Shown here piece by piece: positions 36,152 through 44,470 of a DNA stretch of 64,000 bases (the stretch's first letter is position 1; each line of letters begins with the position of its first letter). Under the pieces are notes generated by a model. That model was not told where the DNA came from and searched no databases. It saw nothing but the letters and a program-made list of their open reading frames with translations. A program made the translations under genes and the position numbers. Origin of the DNA: an uncultured Clostridia bacterium (lineage in GTDB: Bacteria; Bacillota; Clostridia; TANB77; CAG-508); NCBI GenBank assembly GCA_944387405.1, contig CALXET010000007.1, positions 1 to 64,000 of the forward strand. Reading direction: 5' to 3'.

Positions 36152-36796
36152 TTAAATATTAGTATAGCCTTTTGCTATAATTGCTTTTTCTATATCATTT
36201 GTTCTTTTGAATATAGATCTTATTAATGGTCTAATAAAAATATGTATATTAGATATTTTCATAATATACCCCTTTGATTCTAATACTTCTTTTAATTCCA
36301 CCATCTCATCTTTTATGATCGGAATAAATGAAATAGATATACTTACTAAAAGTCCAACACTTTCTGTATCAAATTTTAAAAGCTTTAGTGGACATAGTAT
36401 TGTTTCTATTACTTTGCTTATTTCTAGAACAGTAATTGTTCTTGAAAATATGTATGTACTAATACATGCTATTATAAATCTTGTAGCAATAAGACATGCA
36501 TAAGAAATATTTTCTATAAATACATTTATAATAAAAGTAAATATTATTAGTGGAAGAATATAAACTAAGTAACTTAATAATTTTAATAAATTCAATCTTA
36601 AAAACAAAAATAGTATAATATTCAGTAAAAAAAATATAAATAATATTTTGTAATTGCTAACAAAAAATATTAAAAGCACAAATATATCAAATACTAAAAA
36701 TTTTATAATATTAAAAAATATTTTAAAATTTTCTTTATTAAATAAATTAAAGAATTTTCTTTTTCTATTAATTATTATAATGCTATTTTCTTCCAT
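36152..36796 (-). CDS. ecfT: Energy-coupling factor transporter transmembrane protein EcfT
   Basis: Membrane scaffold of ECF-type vitamin importers, joining ATPases to substrate-binding S components. The 214 residues hold five or six hydrophobic helices (~20-150) and the coupling-helix signature regions near residue ~170 (VELKEVLESKGY) and ~205 (EKAIIAKGYTN), which contain the Ala/Ser-Arg/Lys-Gly motifs that contact EcfA. Its start overlaps the EcfA stop by 14 bases. Very AT-rich, native codons. Confidence 0.85.
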   Translation of the reverse strand: MEENSIIIINRKRKFFNLFNKENFKIFFNIIKFLVFDIFVLLIFFVSNYKILFIFFLLNIILFLFLRLNLLKLLSYLVYILPLIIFTFIINVFIENISYACLIATRFIIACISTYIFSRTITVLEISKVIETILCPLKLLKFDTESVGLLVSISISFIPIIKDEMVELKEVLESKGYIMKISNIHIFIRPLIRSIFKRTNDIEKAIIAKGYTNI

Positions 36797-37610
36797 CCAT
36801 CATCACTTCCACTATTTCATTTAGCAAATTATCCTTAGAAAAGTCTTTAATCTTTTGTATATTAGTACCTTTCTCTTTTAATTTTAAAAGTATTTTTATA
36901 CTATCAGGTAATCTGATTTCACAATCATTAAATAATTCGATATTATCTAATAATTCTGATTTATTAATAATCTTTTTTATATTTTTTTCTTTTAAAATTA
37001 TAATTCTATCTCCAAGTAAAATTTCATCTGGATTATTAGTTACTATTATAAATGTATAGCCTTTCTCTTTTAAATTTAATATAATATTATGAATTTTCTC
37101 TTTTCCAAGAGTATCTATCATTGTTGTTGGTTCATCCATTACAATATATTTATTATTAACTGCTAAAAGTCCTGCAATATTTATCCTTTGTTTTTGCCCT
37201 AAAGATAATCCATATGTTTCTTTTTCATAGAAATCCGACATATCTGTCATTTCAAGTGCTCTTTTAATTCTATTTTCTTTATTATCTAATTTTAAATTTT
37301 TAAGAGCAAATTCTAAATCATCTTTTACTATAGGAAAAATTATTTGATTTTCTGGATTTTGAAATAAAATTCCTACTTTTTTTCTAAGTTCTAACTTCGT
37401 TTTTTTGCTTTTAGTATCTATATCATCTATAAAAACGTTTCCCCTTTTTGGAATTAATATTCCAGAAATAAGCTTTGCAAGCGTAGATTTTCCAGAACCA
37501 TTTCTACCAACAATAACAACAATTTCACCTTGATTTATTTCTAAATTTATATTTTCTAAAATATAATCTGTGAATTTATATTTATAACTTAAATTTTCTA
37601 TTTTTATCAT
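36783..37610 (-). CDS. ecfA: Energy-coupling factor transporter ATPase EcfA
   Basis: ABC ATPase that powers the ECF importer. Walker A GRNGSGKSTLAKL (~37), Q-loop FQNPENQIIFP, a variant signature LSLGQKQR, Walker B YIVMDEPTTMID, switch region VTNN. In the H-loop the usual His is replaced by Asn (IIVTNNPDEI), which is unusual. Usually two ATPases (EcfA1 and EcfA2) lie side by side with EcfT; only one is visible here, so it may act as a homodimer or with one encoded elsewhere. Confidence 0.88.
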   Translation of the reverse strand: MIKIENLSYKYKFTDYILENINLEINQGEIVVIVGRNGSGKSTLAKLISGILIPKRGNVFIDDIDTKSKKTKLELRKKVGILFQNPENQIIFPIVKDDLEFALKNLKLDNKENRIKRALEMTDMSDFYEKETYGLSLGQKQRINIAGLLAVNNKYIVMDEPTTMIDTLGKEKIHNIILNLKEKGYTFIIVTNNPDEILLGDRIIILKEKNIKKIINKSELLDNIELFNDCEIRLPDSIKILLKLKEKGTNIQKIKDFSKDNLLNEIVEVMMDGRK

Positions 37611-37774
37611 ATTTGCACCTTCATTTATGTTAAATTATTATAAGAAATTATATTATTTTACTTTTAAAACACTTTTCTTTTTCGTAACTTTTCTTTATTT
37701 TTCTTTAGAATTATAATATTCTTCTGTATCTCGCAATTATTTAACTTATTTAAGCTTTTAACATATATTCCACA
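37611..37774. other. Gap between folC and the EcfA-EcfT unit
   Basis: 164 bases of AT-rich DNA; it presumably contains the promoter of the ecfA-ecfT-M20 unit, but no element is convincing. Confidence 0.35.
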
Positions 37775-39070
37775 TTATTTTTTTATTTTATCTATAGTAT
37801 CCACAACCTCTTTATAAATATAAAAACTCCCAATTATAAAAATTATCTTATTCGAGTTTCTATATTTTTTAGTTACTTTTTCTATTGTTTTTACTAATTC
37901 TCCTGAATTATATATACCATTTTCATTATTCTCTTTAGCAACTTTCATAAGTTCACTACTATCTATAAATTTTCTATCTGATACTCCATCTGTAAAATAA
38001 AATTCATCATTATTATATTTTTGCACTAACATTTTTATTATTGTTTTATAATCTTTCGTTCCTAGTATTGATACAATAAAAATTTTCTCTTTATCTAAAT
38101 AATATTGATCTATTGTTTCAATTAGATTTTCTATTGCAGGTTTATTATGTGCTCCGTCATATATAATTTCAGGATTATCTAATAGTTTTTCAAATCTAGC
38201 CCTATGAATAACATTTTTTAAAGAATTTATGATAATAGTATTTTCAATTTTATATCCTTTTTCACGTAAGATTTCCACAGCTTTTAAACAAATTGTGGAA
38301 TTATATATCTGTTTTTTTCCTTTTAAGTTCACAGGAATATCTTTTAAATTCTTATACGTAAAGTATTGCAAATTTCTATCATATTTGTAATCTAAGCAAT
38401 CCTCCTTTGTTACTAAATGTAATTTACTATTAGTAGATTTGCATTTATTTTCTATTACATCTAATACTTCTTTATCATTTTCTCTTCTAAGATATATTAC
38501 ATCTGAATTATTTTTTATTATTCCCGCCTTGTGTTTTGCAATGTCTACAATATTATTTCCTAAAATATCTACATGATCTAAGCCAACAGATACTATAATT
38601 GAAATCATTGAATTTACTACATTTGTACAATCTGTTGTTCCCCCAAGTCCTGTTTCTAATATGACAAAATCACATTTTTTTTGTGCAAAATATATTAATG
38701 CAACTGATGTAATAACTTCAAACCATTTTACCTTAATCTCATGATTTAAATTATATTCATCTATATATATTGATAATTTCTCTAATATTTTGCTAATTTC
38801 ATCATCTGAAATTTCTTTATCATTTACTGTAATTGTTTCATTAAATTTAATAAGCTGTGGAGAAATAAACTTGCCAACAGTATATTTTGAATCTACTAAT
38901 ATTCTGTTTAGCATCTCACAGACACTTCCCTTTCCATTAGTACCTGCTACGTGTATAATTTTCACTTTATTTTGAGGATTATCAAATTTTTCAAGTAAAA
39001 AATACATTGCTTCTAATGTTGGATCTTTTGTAAATTTATCAAATTGTTTTAAATATTCATTTATGTCCAT
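37775..39070 (-). CDS. folC: Bifunctional folylpolyglutamate/dihydrofolate synthase FolC
   Basis: Mur-ligase-family enzyme adding glutamates to folates. 431 residues with the P-loop HVAGTNGKGSVCEML (~41), the FPGS signature VILETGLGGTTDCTNV (~137), SVGLDHVDILG, and HRARFEKL...YDGAHNKPA for the C-terminal domain. Follows folT by two bases and thus shares the tetrahydrofolate riboswitch; coupling folate uptake to intracellular retention by polyglutamylation makes functional sense. Confidence 0.93.
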   Translation of the reverse strand: MDINEYLKQFDKFTKDPTLEAMYFLLEKFDNPQNKVKIIHVAGTNGKGSVCEMLNRILVDSKYTVGKFISPQLIKFNETITVNDKEISDDEISKILEKLSIYIDEYNLNHEIKVKWFEVITSVALIYFAQKKCDFVILETGLGGTTDCTNVVNSMISIIVSVGLDHVDILGNNIVDIAKHKAGIIKNNSDVIYLRRENDKEVLDVIENKCKSTNSKLHLVTKEDCLDYKYDRNLQYFTYKNLKDIPVNLKGKKQIYNSTICLKAVEILREKGYKIENTIIINSLKNVIHRARFEKLLDNPEIIYDGAHNKPAIENLIETIDQYYLDKEKIFIVSILGTKDYKTIIKMLVQKYNNDEFYFTDGVSDRKFIDSSELMKVAKENNENGIYNSGELVKTIEKVTKKYRNSNKIIFIIGSFYIYKEVVDTIDKIKK

Positions 39071-39072
39071 CT

Positions 39073-39672
39073 CTATTCCTCCAATAAAAATTTATCCATT
39101 TCCTTTTTTGTTAATTTATATATCACTGGTGCTACAATTATTTGTACAACAAACATAATGCTTTGAGTTACAAGTCTTGTTGAAATTATTGCTATATATG
39201 CTCTGCCATATAAAATATTTAACCAGAAAGCTTGAATGAATATGTTTATTCCAAATCTTACAATTACTAATGTAAATATAAGATTAATCATAAATCTTTT
39301 TATTGATGCATCTTTTGGAAGTAATATTTTAGATATTATATTTCCAATTTTCGTTTGACCAAATTTTGTATCTTTAAAAACTTCTCTAAGTCCTGGATTT
39401 AATAAAGTACCACATATAAATCCTTTTAAAACAGCTGACGCAGTAAAGCCAGGAAAATATTCGCCAAAAGGGAATAAATGTGCTCCAATATAATCTGAAA
39501 GTCCTAGAACTAAAGCTCCATAAACTGGTCCTAATAAAATTGCTACTATCATACTAGGAATAAAACTTAGATTAATAGTAAAAAAATTCGTATTAATAGA
39601 TAGAAATCTATCTGAAATTATTAATATCGCTAAAAGCAATGCTGAAATAACTGTTTTTTTAATTTTTGACAT
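39073..39672 (-). CDS. folT: Folate ECF transporter S component FolT
   Basis: Membrane substrate-binding subunit of an ECF importer. ATG at 39672 is used because AGAAGG lies just upstream; the longer open frame has no site. About six helices; FolT-type features include LLAILIISDRFLSINT near the N-terminus, FIPSMIVAILLGPVYGAL and the loop SDYIGAHLFPFGEYFPGF. The tetrahydrofolate riboswitch upstream and folC downstream make folate the expected substrate. It would use the EcfA-EcfT module encoded further downstream. Confidence 0.9.
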   Translation of the reverse strand: MSKIKKTVISALLLAILIISDRFLSINTNFFTINLSFIPSMIVAILLGPVYGALVLGLSDYIGAHLFPFGEYFPGFTASAVLKGFICGTLLNPGLREVFKDTKFGQTKIGNIISKILLPKDASIKRFMINLIFTLVIVRFGINIFIQAFWLNILYGRAYIAIISTRLVTQSIMFVVQIIVAPVIYKLTKKEMDKFLLEE

Positions 39673-39716
39673 AAAAATACCTTCTTTCTTTTTTCCGCAC
39701 ATAAAGAAAGAAGGTA
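39673..39716 (-). promoter_or_regulatory. Expression platform hairpin of the THF riboswitch
   Basis: Minus-strand stem ACCTTCTTTCTT/AAGAAAGAAGGT pairs the folT Shine-Dalgarno AGAAGG into a hairpin directly followed by ATTTTT and the ATG. It can act as ribosome-site sequestration, possibly also as a terminator. Confidence 0.75.
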
Positions 39717-39734
39717 AATTCCCTCTTAAATTTA

Positions 39735-39830
39735 TGAATAGCGGAATGCGAAAATAAATAAGCGTATATTACTTGCCTAAACAACAACTTCCCGTTTGTT
39801 TAGTCTTAACTATTTACTTTCTACTCTATT
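39735..39830 (-). ncRNA. Tetrahydrofolate (folT) riboswitch aptamer
   Basis: On the minus strand the leader of folT shows the conserved THF aptamer landmarks in order: AATAGAGTAGA (P1 strand and J), GTTAAG, an AAACAAAC/GTTGTTGTTT stem with the GGGA bulge-loop segment, and the closing GCATTCCGCTATT. P1 pairs AATAG with CTATT. Location immediately upstream of folT-folC matches known clostridial examples. A covariance-model search with the THF family would settle it. Confidence 0.8.
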
Positions 39831-39837
39831 ATTTTAT

Positions 39838-40236
39838 TTATTCTCTTGGAAAATTAACTGTATTAAGCCAATTTTCTTCTTCTTCTGTTCCTCCACTAAT
39901 ATATGTTAATATAAATGTGTCTTCTTTATCATTTAAACGTAATTCAAATGTAAAATCTTTATAACTTTGATGAGCTTCTAACCATTCATCTAATGTTTTT
40001 TCTAAATTAGTTTTTATTGTATCATTGCTTTTTCCATTTGCTCTTGCTAAAACTTCCTGTTCGCTTAATTCTTTTTGTAATTCACTTATATCTTCTAAAA
40101 AATTAATTCTTCTTGATTTAGAAAATACTCCATCCTCACCAAGAGAGAAACTTATTGTTACTGCTGCAAGTAAGCAAACAAGTATTACAGTAATTACTAA
40201 TGCAAGCATTGTTATACCTTTCTCATTTTTTAGCAT
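39838..40236 (-). CDS. Prepilin-type N-terminal methylation domain protein
   Basis: A 132-residue type IV pilin-like protein: short basic leader, Gly cleavage site, then the hydrophobic helix in KGITMLALVITVILVCLLAA, with Thr at +2-4 and no Glu5, which is unusual. The remainder is a polar globular part with an EISEL-like amphipathic helix and acidic tail. No other pilus genes are nearby, so it may be a minor pseudopilin-like or secreted-protein component. It lies directly upstream of the FolT riboswitch region and 22 bases after acpS. Confidence 0.75.
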   Translation of the reverse strand: MLKNEKGITMLALVITVILVCLLAAVTISFSLGEDGVFSKSRRINFLEDISELQKELSEQEVLARANGKSNDTIKTNLEKTLDEWLEAHQSYKDFTFELRLNDKEDTFILTYISGGTEEEENWLNTVNFPRE

Positions 40237-40258
40237 ACTATATTTATCCTCCTATACT

Positions 40259-40633
40259 TTATTCATATAGTACTACAACTGTTGCTACTGCAAATTCATC
40301 ACTATGAGATAAACTTATATCAATACTTTGTATACTTTTTGATTCTATATTTTTAAAATAAATATCCGGTCTGCCATCTTTATTTTTTAATACTTCTATG
40401 TTCTTCCAATCTACACTTTTTTCTTCCTCAAAAATTTTTGAAGTAGCCTTAAATGCAGCTTCCTTAGCGGCAAATCTGGCCGCAAAGTGTTGATATTTTG
40501 AAGCATCATGTTCTAAACAATACTTAATCTCATTTTCTGTATAAACCGTATTTAGGAATTTATCTCCATGTCTTTCTATAGCCTTTCTTATTCTTCCAAT
40601 ACTAACAATGTCTGTACCACATGATATTTTCAT
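40259..40633 (-). CDS. acpS: Holo-[acyl-carrier-protein] synthase
   Basis: 4'-phosphopantetheinyl transferase activating acyl carrier protein. 124 residues with the magnesium Asp in CGTDIVSIGRI (~7) and the Glu in FAARFAAKEAAFKA (~57), the two hallmark motifs. The end SLSHSDEFAVATVVV is typical. Length is normal. Clustered minus-strand with the membrane protein upstream (11-base gap) and the pilin-like gene. Confidence 0.95.
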   Translation of the reverse strand: MKISCGTDIVSIGRIRKAIERHGDKFLNTVYTENEIKYCLEHDASKYQHFAARFAAKEAAFKATSKIFEEEKSVDWKNIEVLKNKDGRPDIYFKNIESKSIQSIDISLSHSDEFAVATVVVLYE

Positions 40634-40644
40634 TAAAATTCTCC

Positions 40645-41901
40645 TTACAATATAAAGAAATATGCAATTATAGAAAATGTATTTAATATTAGTGATAATA
40701 TTAATAGCATTACAATTATTGTATTATCTCTATTGTTTTTTTCAATTTTTAAATCTTTATATATTATTTCATATTTTTTTCTAATTTCTTCAAATAAATC
40801 ATCTAACTCAAATGTATTTTTTAGTACTCGATAATAAAGACTTCCTGTATCATCTGTTGTAACATCTTTTACCCATAAGTTTTTAGCAAAATTGATGAAT
40901 TCATGTCTAATTTTAATTATTTGGTCATAACTTTTAAATTCAGTATTTATCTGATTTAAGAATATTTTCTGGTATAATCTTAAAATATAAGTATAATAAA
41001 TCTGGTTTTCAAATTCATATGGTAGTTTAGTATAATTATACATATCTACCATTGATGCAAGTAAATTGCAACTAGTGTTAGTAATTCCTGTTCTAACATA
41101 TTTTAATTTTGATATTATACTTAAATTTTGTTCATCATTTTTCTTATTTAAATCAGTCAAATAATTACTTGGACAAACATTAGCATATTTAAAAAATTCA
41201 TTTTCCAAGTTTTCAAATGGATTCCTATCATTCCAATTCTCATTTTGTATACATGCATATGCAAAAGTATAAAATTTTTGTTTATTTGTAGTAATTAAGT
41301 TTTTTTCTTTATCTGCTGTTATTTCATCTATTACTTCTTTAATTTCATTTATATCATCAAATGCATTAGTCTTAATATTTATATTTTCATATTGTTTTAA
41401 CTTATTAAATTCTGAATACATTTCCCTAAACTTATAATTAAAATTTAATAAATCTGAAAATCTTTCTGTATCTTCAACTGTAGTTTTTAAACTTACAAAA
41501 CAAACTCCTGTGTTAAAACATATTATTTCAATCTTAGATACATCAAATAAGATATAATTTTCTTTTTTTCTTAAATCTTCTTTTTTCTCAGACCTATAAC
41601 TAGAGATATCATATTCAAAAACAGTACATGAATGTTCAGAAAGAATTTTGCTTTTTCTTTCATCACTATATTCCTTAAAATCTTTTAATTTATTTCCTCT
41701 TAATTCAAATGTTGGGAAAAAAGAATTTCTAATGTTTGTACTAAAATAATTATAAATGTCTAAGTCTTTTTCTTTTTCAAATATCTTTAATCTACACTTA
41801 TCATTTTTTAATAACTTTAATAAATATTTTTGATATTTATCTACATCAACGATATAAGGATATAAAAAATATGTGTATTGATATTTAACTGATAATTCCA
41901 C
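40645..41901 (-). CDS. Unknown protein with C-terminal membrane anchor
   Basis: 418 residues starting at GTG behind GAGGAG. Mostly soluble and helical with many Tyr, Phe, Lys and Asn; one hydrophobic helix at the very C-terminus (~390-415, VMLLILSLILNTFSIIAYFF), so it is a tail-anchored protein facing the cytoplasm. Segments such as FSDLLNFNYKFREMYSEF and the C-terminal coiled coil resemble bacterial CorA-like or DUF-type membrane proteins, but I cannot name a family. It precedes acpS by 11 bases. Confidence 0.65.
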   Translation of the reverse strand: MELSVKYQYTYFLYPYIVDVDKYQKYLLKLLKNDKCRLKIFEKEKDLDIYNYFSTNIRNSFFPTFELRGNKLKDFKEYSDERKSKILSEHSCTVFEYDISSYRSEKKEDLRKKENYILFDVSKIEIICFNTGVCFVSLKTTVEDTERFSDLLNFNYKFREMYSEFNKLKQYENINIKTNAFDDINEIKEVIDEITADKEKNLITTNKQKFYTFAYACIQNENWNDRNPFENLENEFFKYANVCPSNYLTDLNKKNDEQNLSIISKLKYVRTGITNTSCNLLASMVDMYNYTKLPYEFENQIYYTYILRLYQKIFLNQINTEFKSYDQIIKIRHEFINFAKNLWVKDVTTDDTGSLYYRVLKNTFELDDLFEEIRKKYEIIYKDLKIEKNNRDNTIIVMLLILSLILNTFSIIAYFFIL

Positions 41902-41948
41902 TTTACATTTCTCCTCTTTTGTATTTTTGTTTCTTTTTTATCTTAATC

Positions 41949-43466
41949 TTATTCAGCAAATGAGTTTAATCCTATATTTTCATCTAAATGATATTTTCCT
42001 ATAAAATCTATAATTATATTATCATCTAAATTTACTGATGGCTCTAATATAACAGTACCATCAGATTTTAATGCTCCCCATTTTCCATCTTTTTTTACAG
42101 CACAAAATCCATATTTATTTTGTTCTTGTGCATCATCATAAATACAATCTACTACTCTTTTTCCTTCTTTATTTTCATAACCATATTTTCCATTTTCTTT
42201 TATTAGAAACAATGTATTATCTGGAAGAACATCTTTATTTGATTTTTCTTCAAATAATAAATTGTAATATTTATAATCATCACCAACTCTAATTCTTATA
42301 TAAGAATTGTCAATATTTACTTCACTTATTGTTCCCGTTACTTTAAATTCACATGTATTATCATAAATATCTGTTGTATAATCTTCATTCTCACACTCGA
42401 AAAATGCTGCATCTGCTCTATAAGTAACATTTACATATTTTAAATCAACTACAACATTTCCTTCTGAATCTATTATTCCATATTTATTGTCATTTCCTGC
42501 TATGTAATAATCTCCATAAGCATGCTCTAAATAATCATAAGATTCATCTAAAAGTTCTTCTTTTTCACTATTTACTATATTAAATTTATTTTCTTTCTCC
42601 AAAACATATTTATCTTCGTTTATTTCAGTAATATCCTCATTATCGTCAAGTTCAAATACGATTGTATTTGTATTGTCTACAACAAATTTTTTATCATCAT
42701 TTTCCACTAAATATTGTGAACCGTCATGTACATCTGTAATATTGTCATAATTGAATTCTAATACTGTACTTTTATCTGGTAATATTAATCCATACTTATT
42801 TTCTGAATTTTTTACAATATAACCATCATCATAAACGTCTCCTAGAGCTTTTATTTCAGAATATTGTACATCTAAAATCAAATCTTTAGTAACATCGTTA
42901 TATAATCCATATTTTCCGTCTTTTTCAAGTATAATACTACGCTCTAATCCTTTTAATGTATATATGTCATCATATTCTGGTGAAAGTATTTCATTTCCAG
43001 AATAATCTATCAAGCCATATTTATCATTTTTTTCAAATCTTAAAGAACTTGTATCATACCAAATATCTTCTGGAGTTGTATAATTATCTAATGGTTCTAC
43101 ATTAGTATAATTAGAAAACATCTCTTCTCCTTTTGAATTTATAACTTTTGTTTTATATGTTTCATTTTCATAATCTACATCATAATTATATATAAATATG
43201 TCTTTTGTCTTATCAGGTACTACAAGCATCTCATCATATGTAGCATCTATTACAATATCACCTTTACTATTTATTACTCCCCACTTGTCGTTTGTATGAT
43301 ATGAAAAATATTCTACAGGTTCATTTATTTCTATAACTTCCTTTTTATTGAATAATGCAACTATTGATACAATTACCATAATTATTACAATTAAAGCAAT
43401 TATTGTTGCAATTACTTTTTTTATATTTAATTTGGGTTCATCATCAAATCTTCTACCTCTACTCAT
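41949..43466 (-). CDS. WG-repeat-containing membrane-anchored protein
   Basis: 505 residues: a charged N-terminus, a transmembrane helix (~18-40), then about ten tandem WG-type beta repeats, each with a core such as KWGVINSKGDIVID, KYGLIDYSGNEILSP, KYGLYND, KYGIIDSEGNVVVD or KWGALKSDGTVILEP. Such repeats form beta-propeller-like structures thought to mediate protein or ligand interactions outside the cell. Specific function unknown. Divergent from the thioesterase gene. Confidence 0.85.
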   Translation of the reverse strand: MSRGRRFDDEPKLNIKKVIATIIALIVIIMVIVSIVALFNKKEVIEINEPVEYFSYHTNDKWGVINSKGDIVIDATYDEMLVVPDKTKDIFIYNYDVDYENETYKTKVINSKGEEMFSNYTNVEPLDNYTTPEDIWYDTSSLRFEKNDKYGLIDYSGNEILSPEYDDIYTLKGLERSIILEKDGKYGLYNDVTKDLILDVQYSEIKALGDVYDDGYIVKNSENKYGLILPDKSTVLEFNYDNITDVHDGSQYLVENDDKKFVVDNTNTIVFELDDNEDITEINEDKYVLEKENKFNIVNSEKEELLDESYDYLEHAYGDYYIAGNDNKYGIIDSEGNVVVDLKYVNVTYRADAAFFECENEDYTTDIYDNTCEFKVTGTISEVNIDNSYIRIRVGDDYKYYNLLFEEKSNKDVLPDNTLFLIKENGKYGYENKEGKRVVDCIYDDAQEQNKYGFCAVKKDGKWGALKSDGTVILEPSVNLDDNIIIDFIGKYHLDENIGLNSFAE

Positions 43467-43604
43467 AATTCCTCCAATATAACTTTTTAAATTACATCAT
43501 AACTATATCAAATTTAGTTATATTTTACAATACTTTCACAGTATAAAAGAATAATCTTTTTATGTATTTTTAATAATTCAAATATAACATTTTTTCAAAA
43601 TCTA

Positions 43605-43613
43605 TGTTATAAT
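43605..43613 (+). promoter_or_regulatory. Extended -10 promoter of the thioesterase gene
   Basis: TGTTATAAT (TGn plus perfect TATAAT) 13 bases upstream of the GGAGGTG ribosome site; no good -35 box. Confidence 0.5.
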
Positions 43614-43639
43614 ACTTATTAACTTTGGAGGTGAAAAAG

Positions 43640-44365
43640 GTGGGAATATTCACAAAAAAATATACTATAACATTTGATGATGTTACAGATACTTTAGAAT
43701 TAAAAAACATTTCTTTAATGAAATATTTAGTAGATGCTGCTGGTATGCATTCTGAAACAGTTGGATATGGATTATCTACAATTAATCAAACTCACATTGG
43801 CTTTTTGCTTGTAGGATGGCAAGTCAAAATTTTTGAAAACCCACATTTACTTGATGAAATTGAAATTAAAACATGGGTAGAACAATTAAGCCATTCTTTA
43901 TCTACTCGTAATTTTGAAGTTTACATTAAAGATAAATTAGTTGCTATTGCTAGTACTAAATGGATTATGGTAAATCCGGAAGATCATTCAGTTGCAATTA
44001 CTACAGATGAAATTGTATACGCATACGGACCTGTAGACAAAAAAGTATTTGAAAAACCAATTCCTAAACTACATATCCCAGATAGAATAGACAAAGTTAA
44101 AACTTATACTATAGAACGTAGAGACATTGACTCAAATAATCATGTGAATAATCTTAAATATTTAGAAATAGCACTTGAATTATTATCAGATGATGATTAC
44201 ACAGAAACCGGATTCTCAGAAATAATAGTCAATTACAAAAATGAGTGTAAATTACATAACAATGTAATTTGTTCTTATTCAAAAATCTCTAACAATGAAC
44301 ACATTATTGCAATTCAAAGTAGTGACAAATCAAAACTTCATGCAATTATTTGTTTAAAAAAATAA
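43640..44365 (+). CDS. Acyl-ACP thioesterase family protein
   Basis: Releases fatty acids from acyl carrier protein; FatA/FatB-like double hot-dog fold. A GTG at 43640 is chosen because GGAGGTG is six bases upstream; TTG at 43625 lies inside that site. 241 residues; N-terminal half has the central hot-dog helix (HIGFLLVGWQVKIFENPHLL), then STRNFEVYIKDKLVAIASTKW, and the second domain has the catalytic-type IDSNNHVNNLKYLE (Asn, His). Monocistronic. Confidence 0.88.
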   Translation: MGIFTKKYTITFDDVTDTLELKNISLMKYLVDAAGMHSETVGYGLSTINQTHIGFLLVGWQVKIFENPHLLDEIEIKTWVEQLSHSLSTRNFEVYIKDKLVAIASTKWIMVNPEDHSVAITTDEIVYAYGPVDKKVFEKPIPKLHIPDRIDKVKTYTIERRDIDSNNHVNNLKYLEIALELLSDDDYTETGFSEIIVNYKNECKLHNNVICSYSKISNNEHIIAIQSSDKSKLHAIICLKK

Positions 44366-44416
44366 TTAAATATTAAATATAAATAATATAAAAATAATTA
44401 TTAATATATATTACCA

Positions 44417-44470
44417 TATCTAAGAAAAATAAAAAGTAGTTTTAAAACTACTTTTTATTTTTCTTAGATA
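44417..44470. terminator. 54-bp perfect palindrome, bidirectional terminator overlapping spoIIE
   Basis: Bases 44417-44470 form an uninterrupted inverted repeat centred between 44443 and 44444; arms include AAAAAGTAGTTTT and its complement, with T-rich ends on both strands. The last codons of spoIIE (KKNKK and stop) lie inside one arm, so the hairpin is partly coding. It separates convergent thioesterase and spoIIE genes. Confidence 0.85.
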
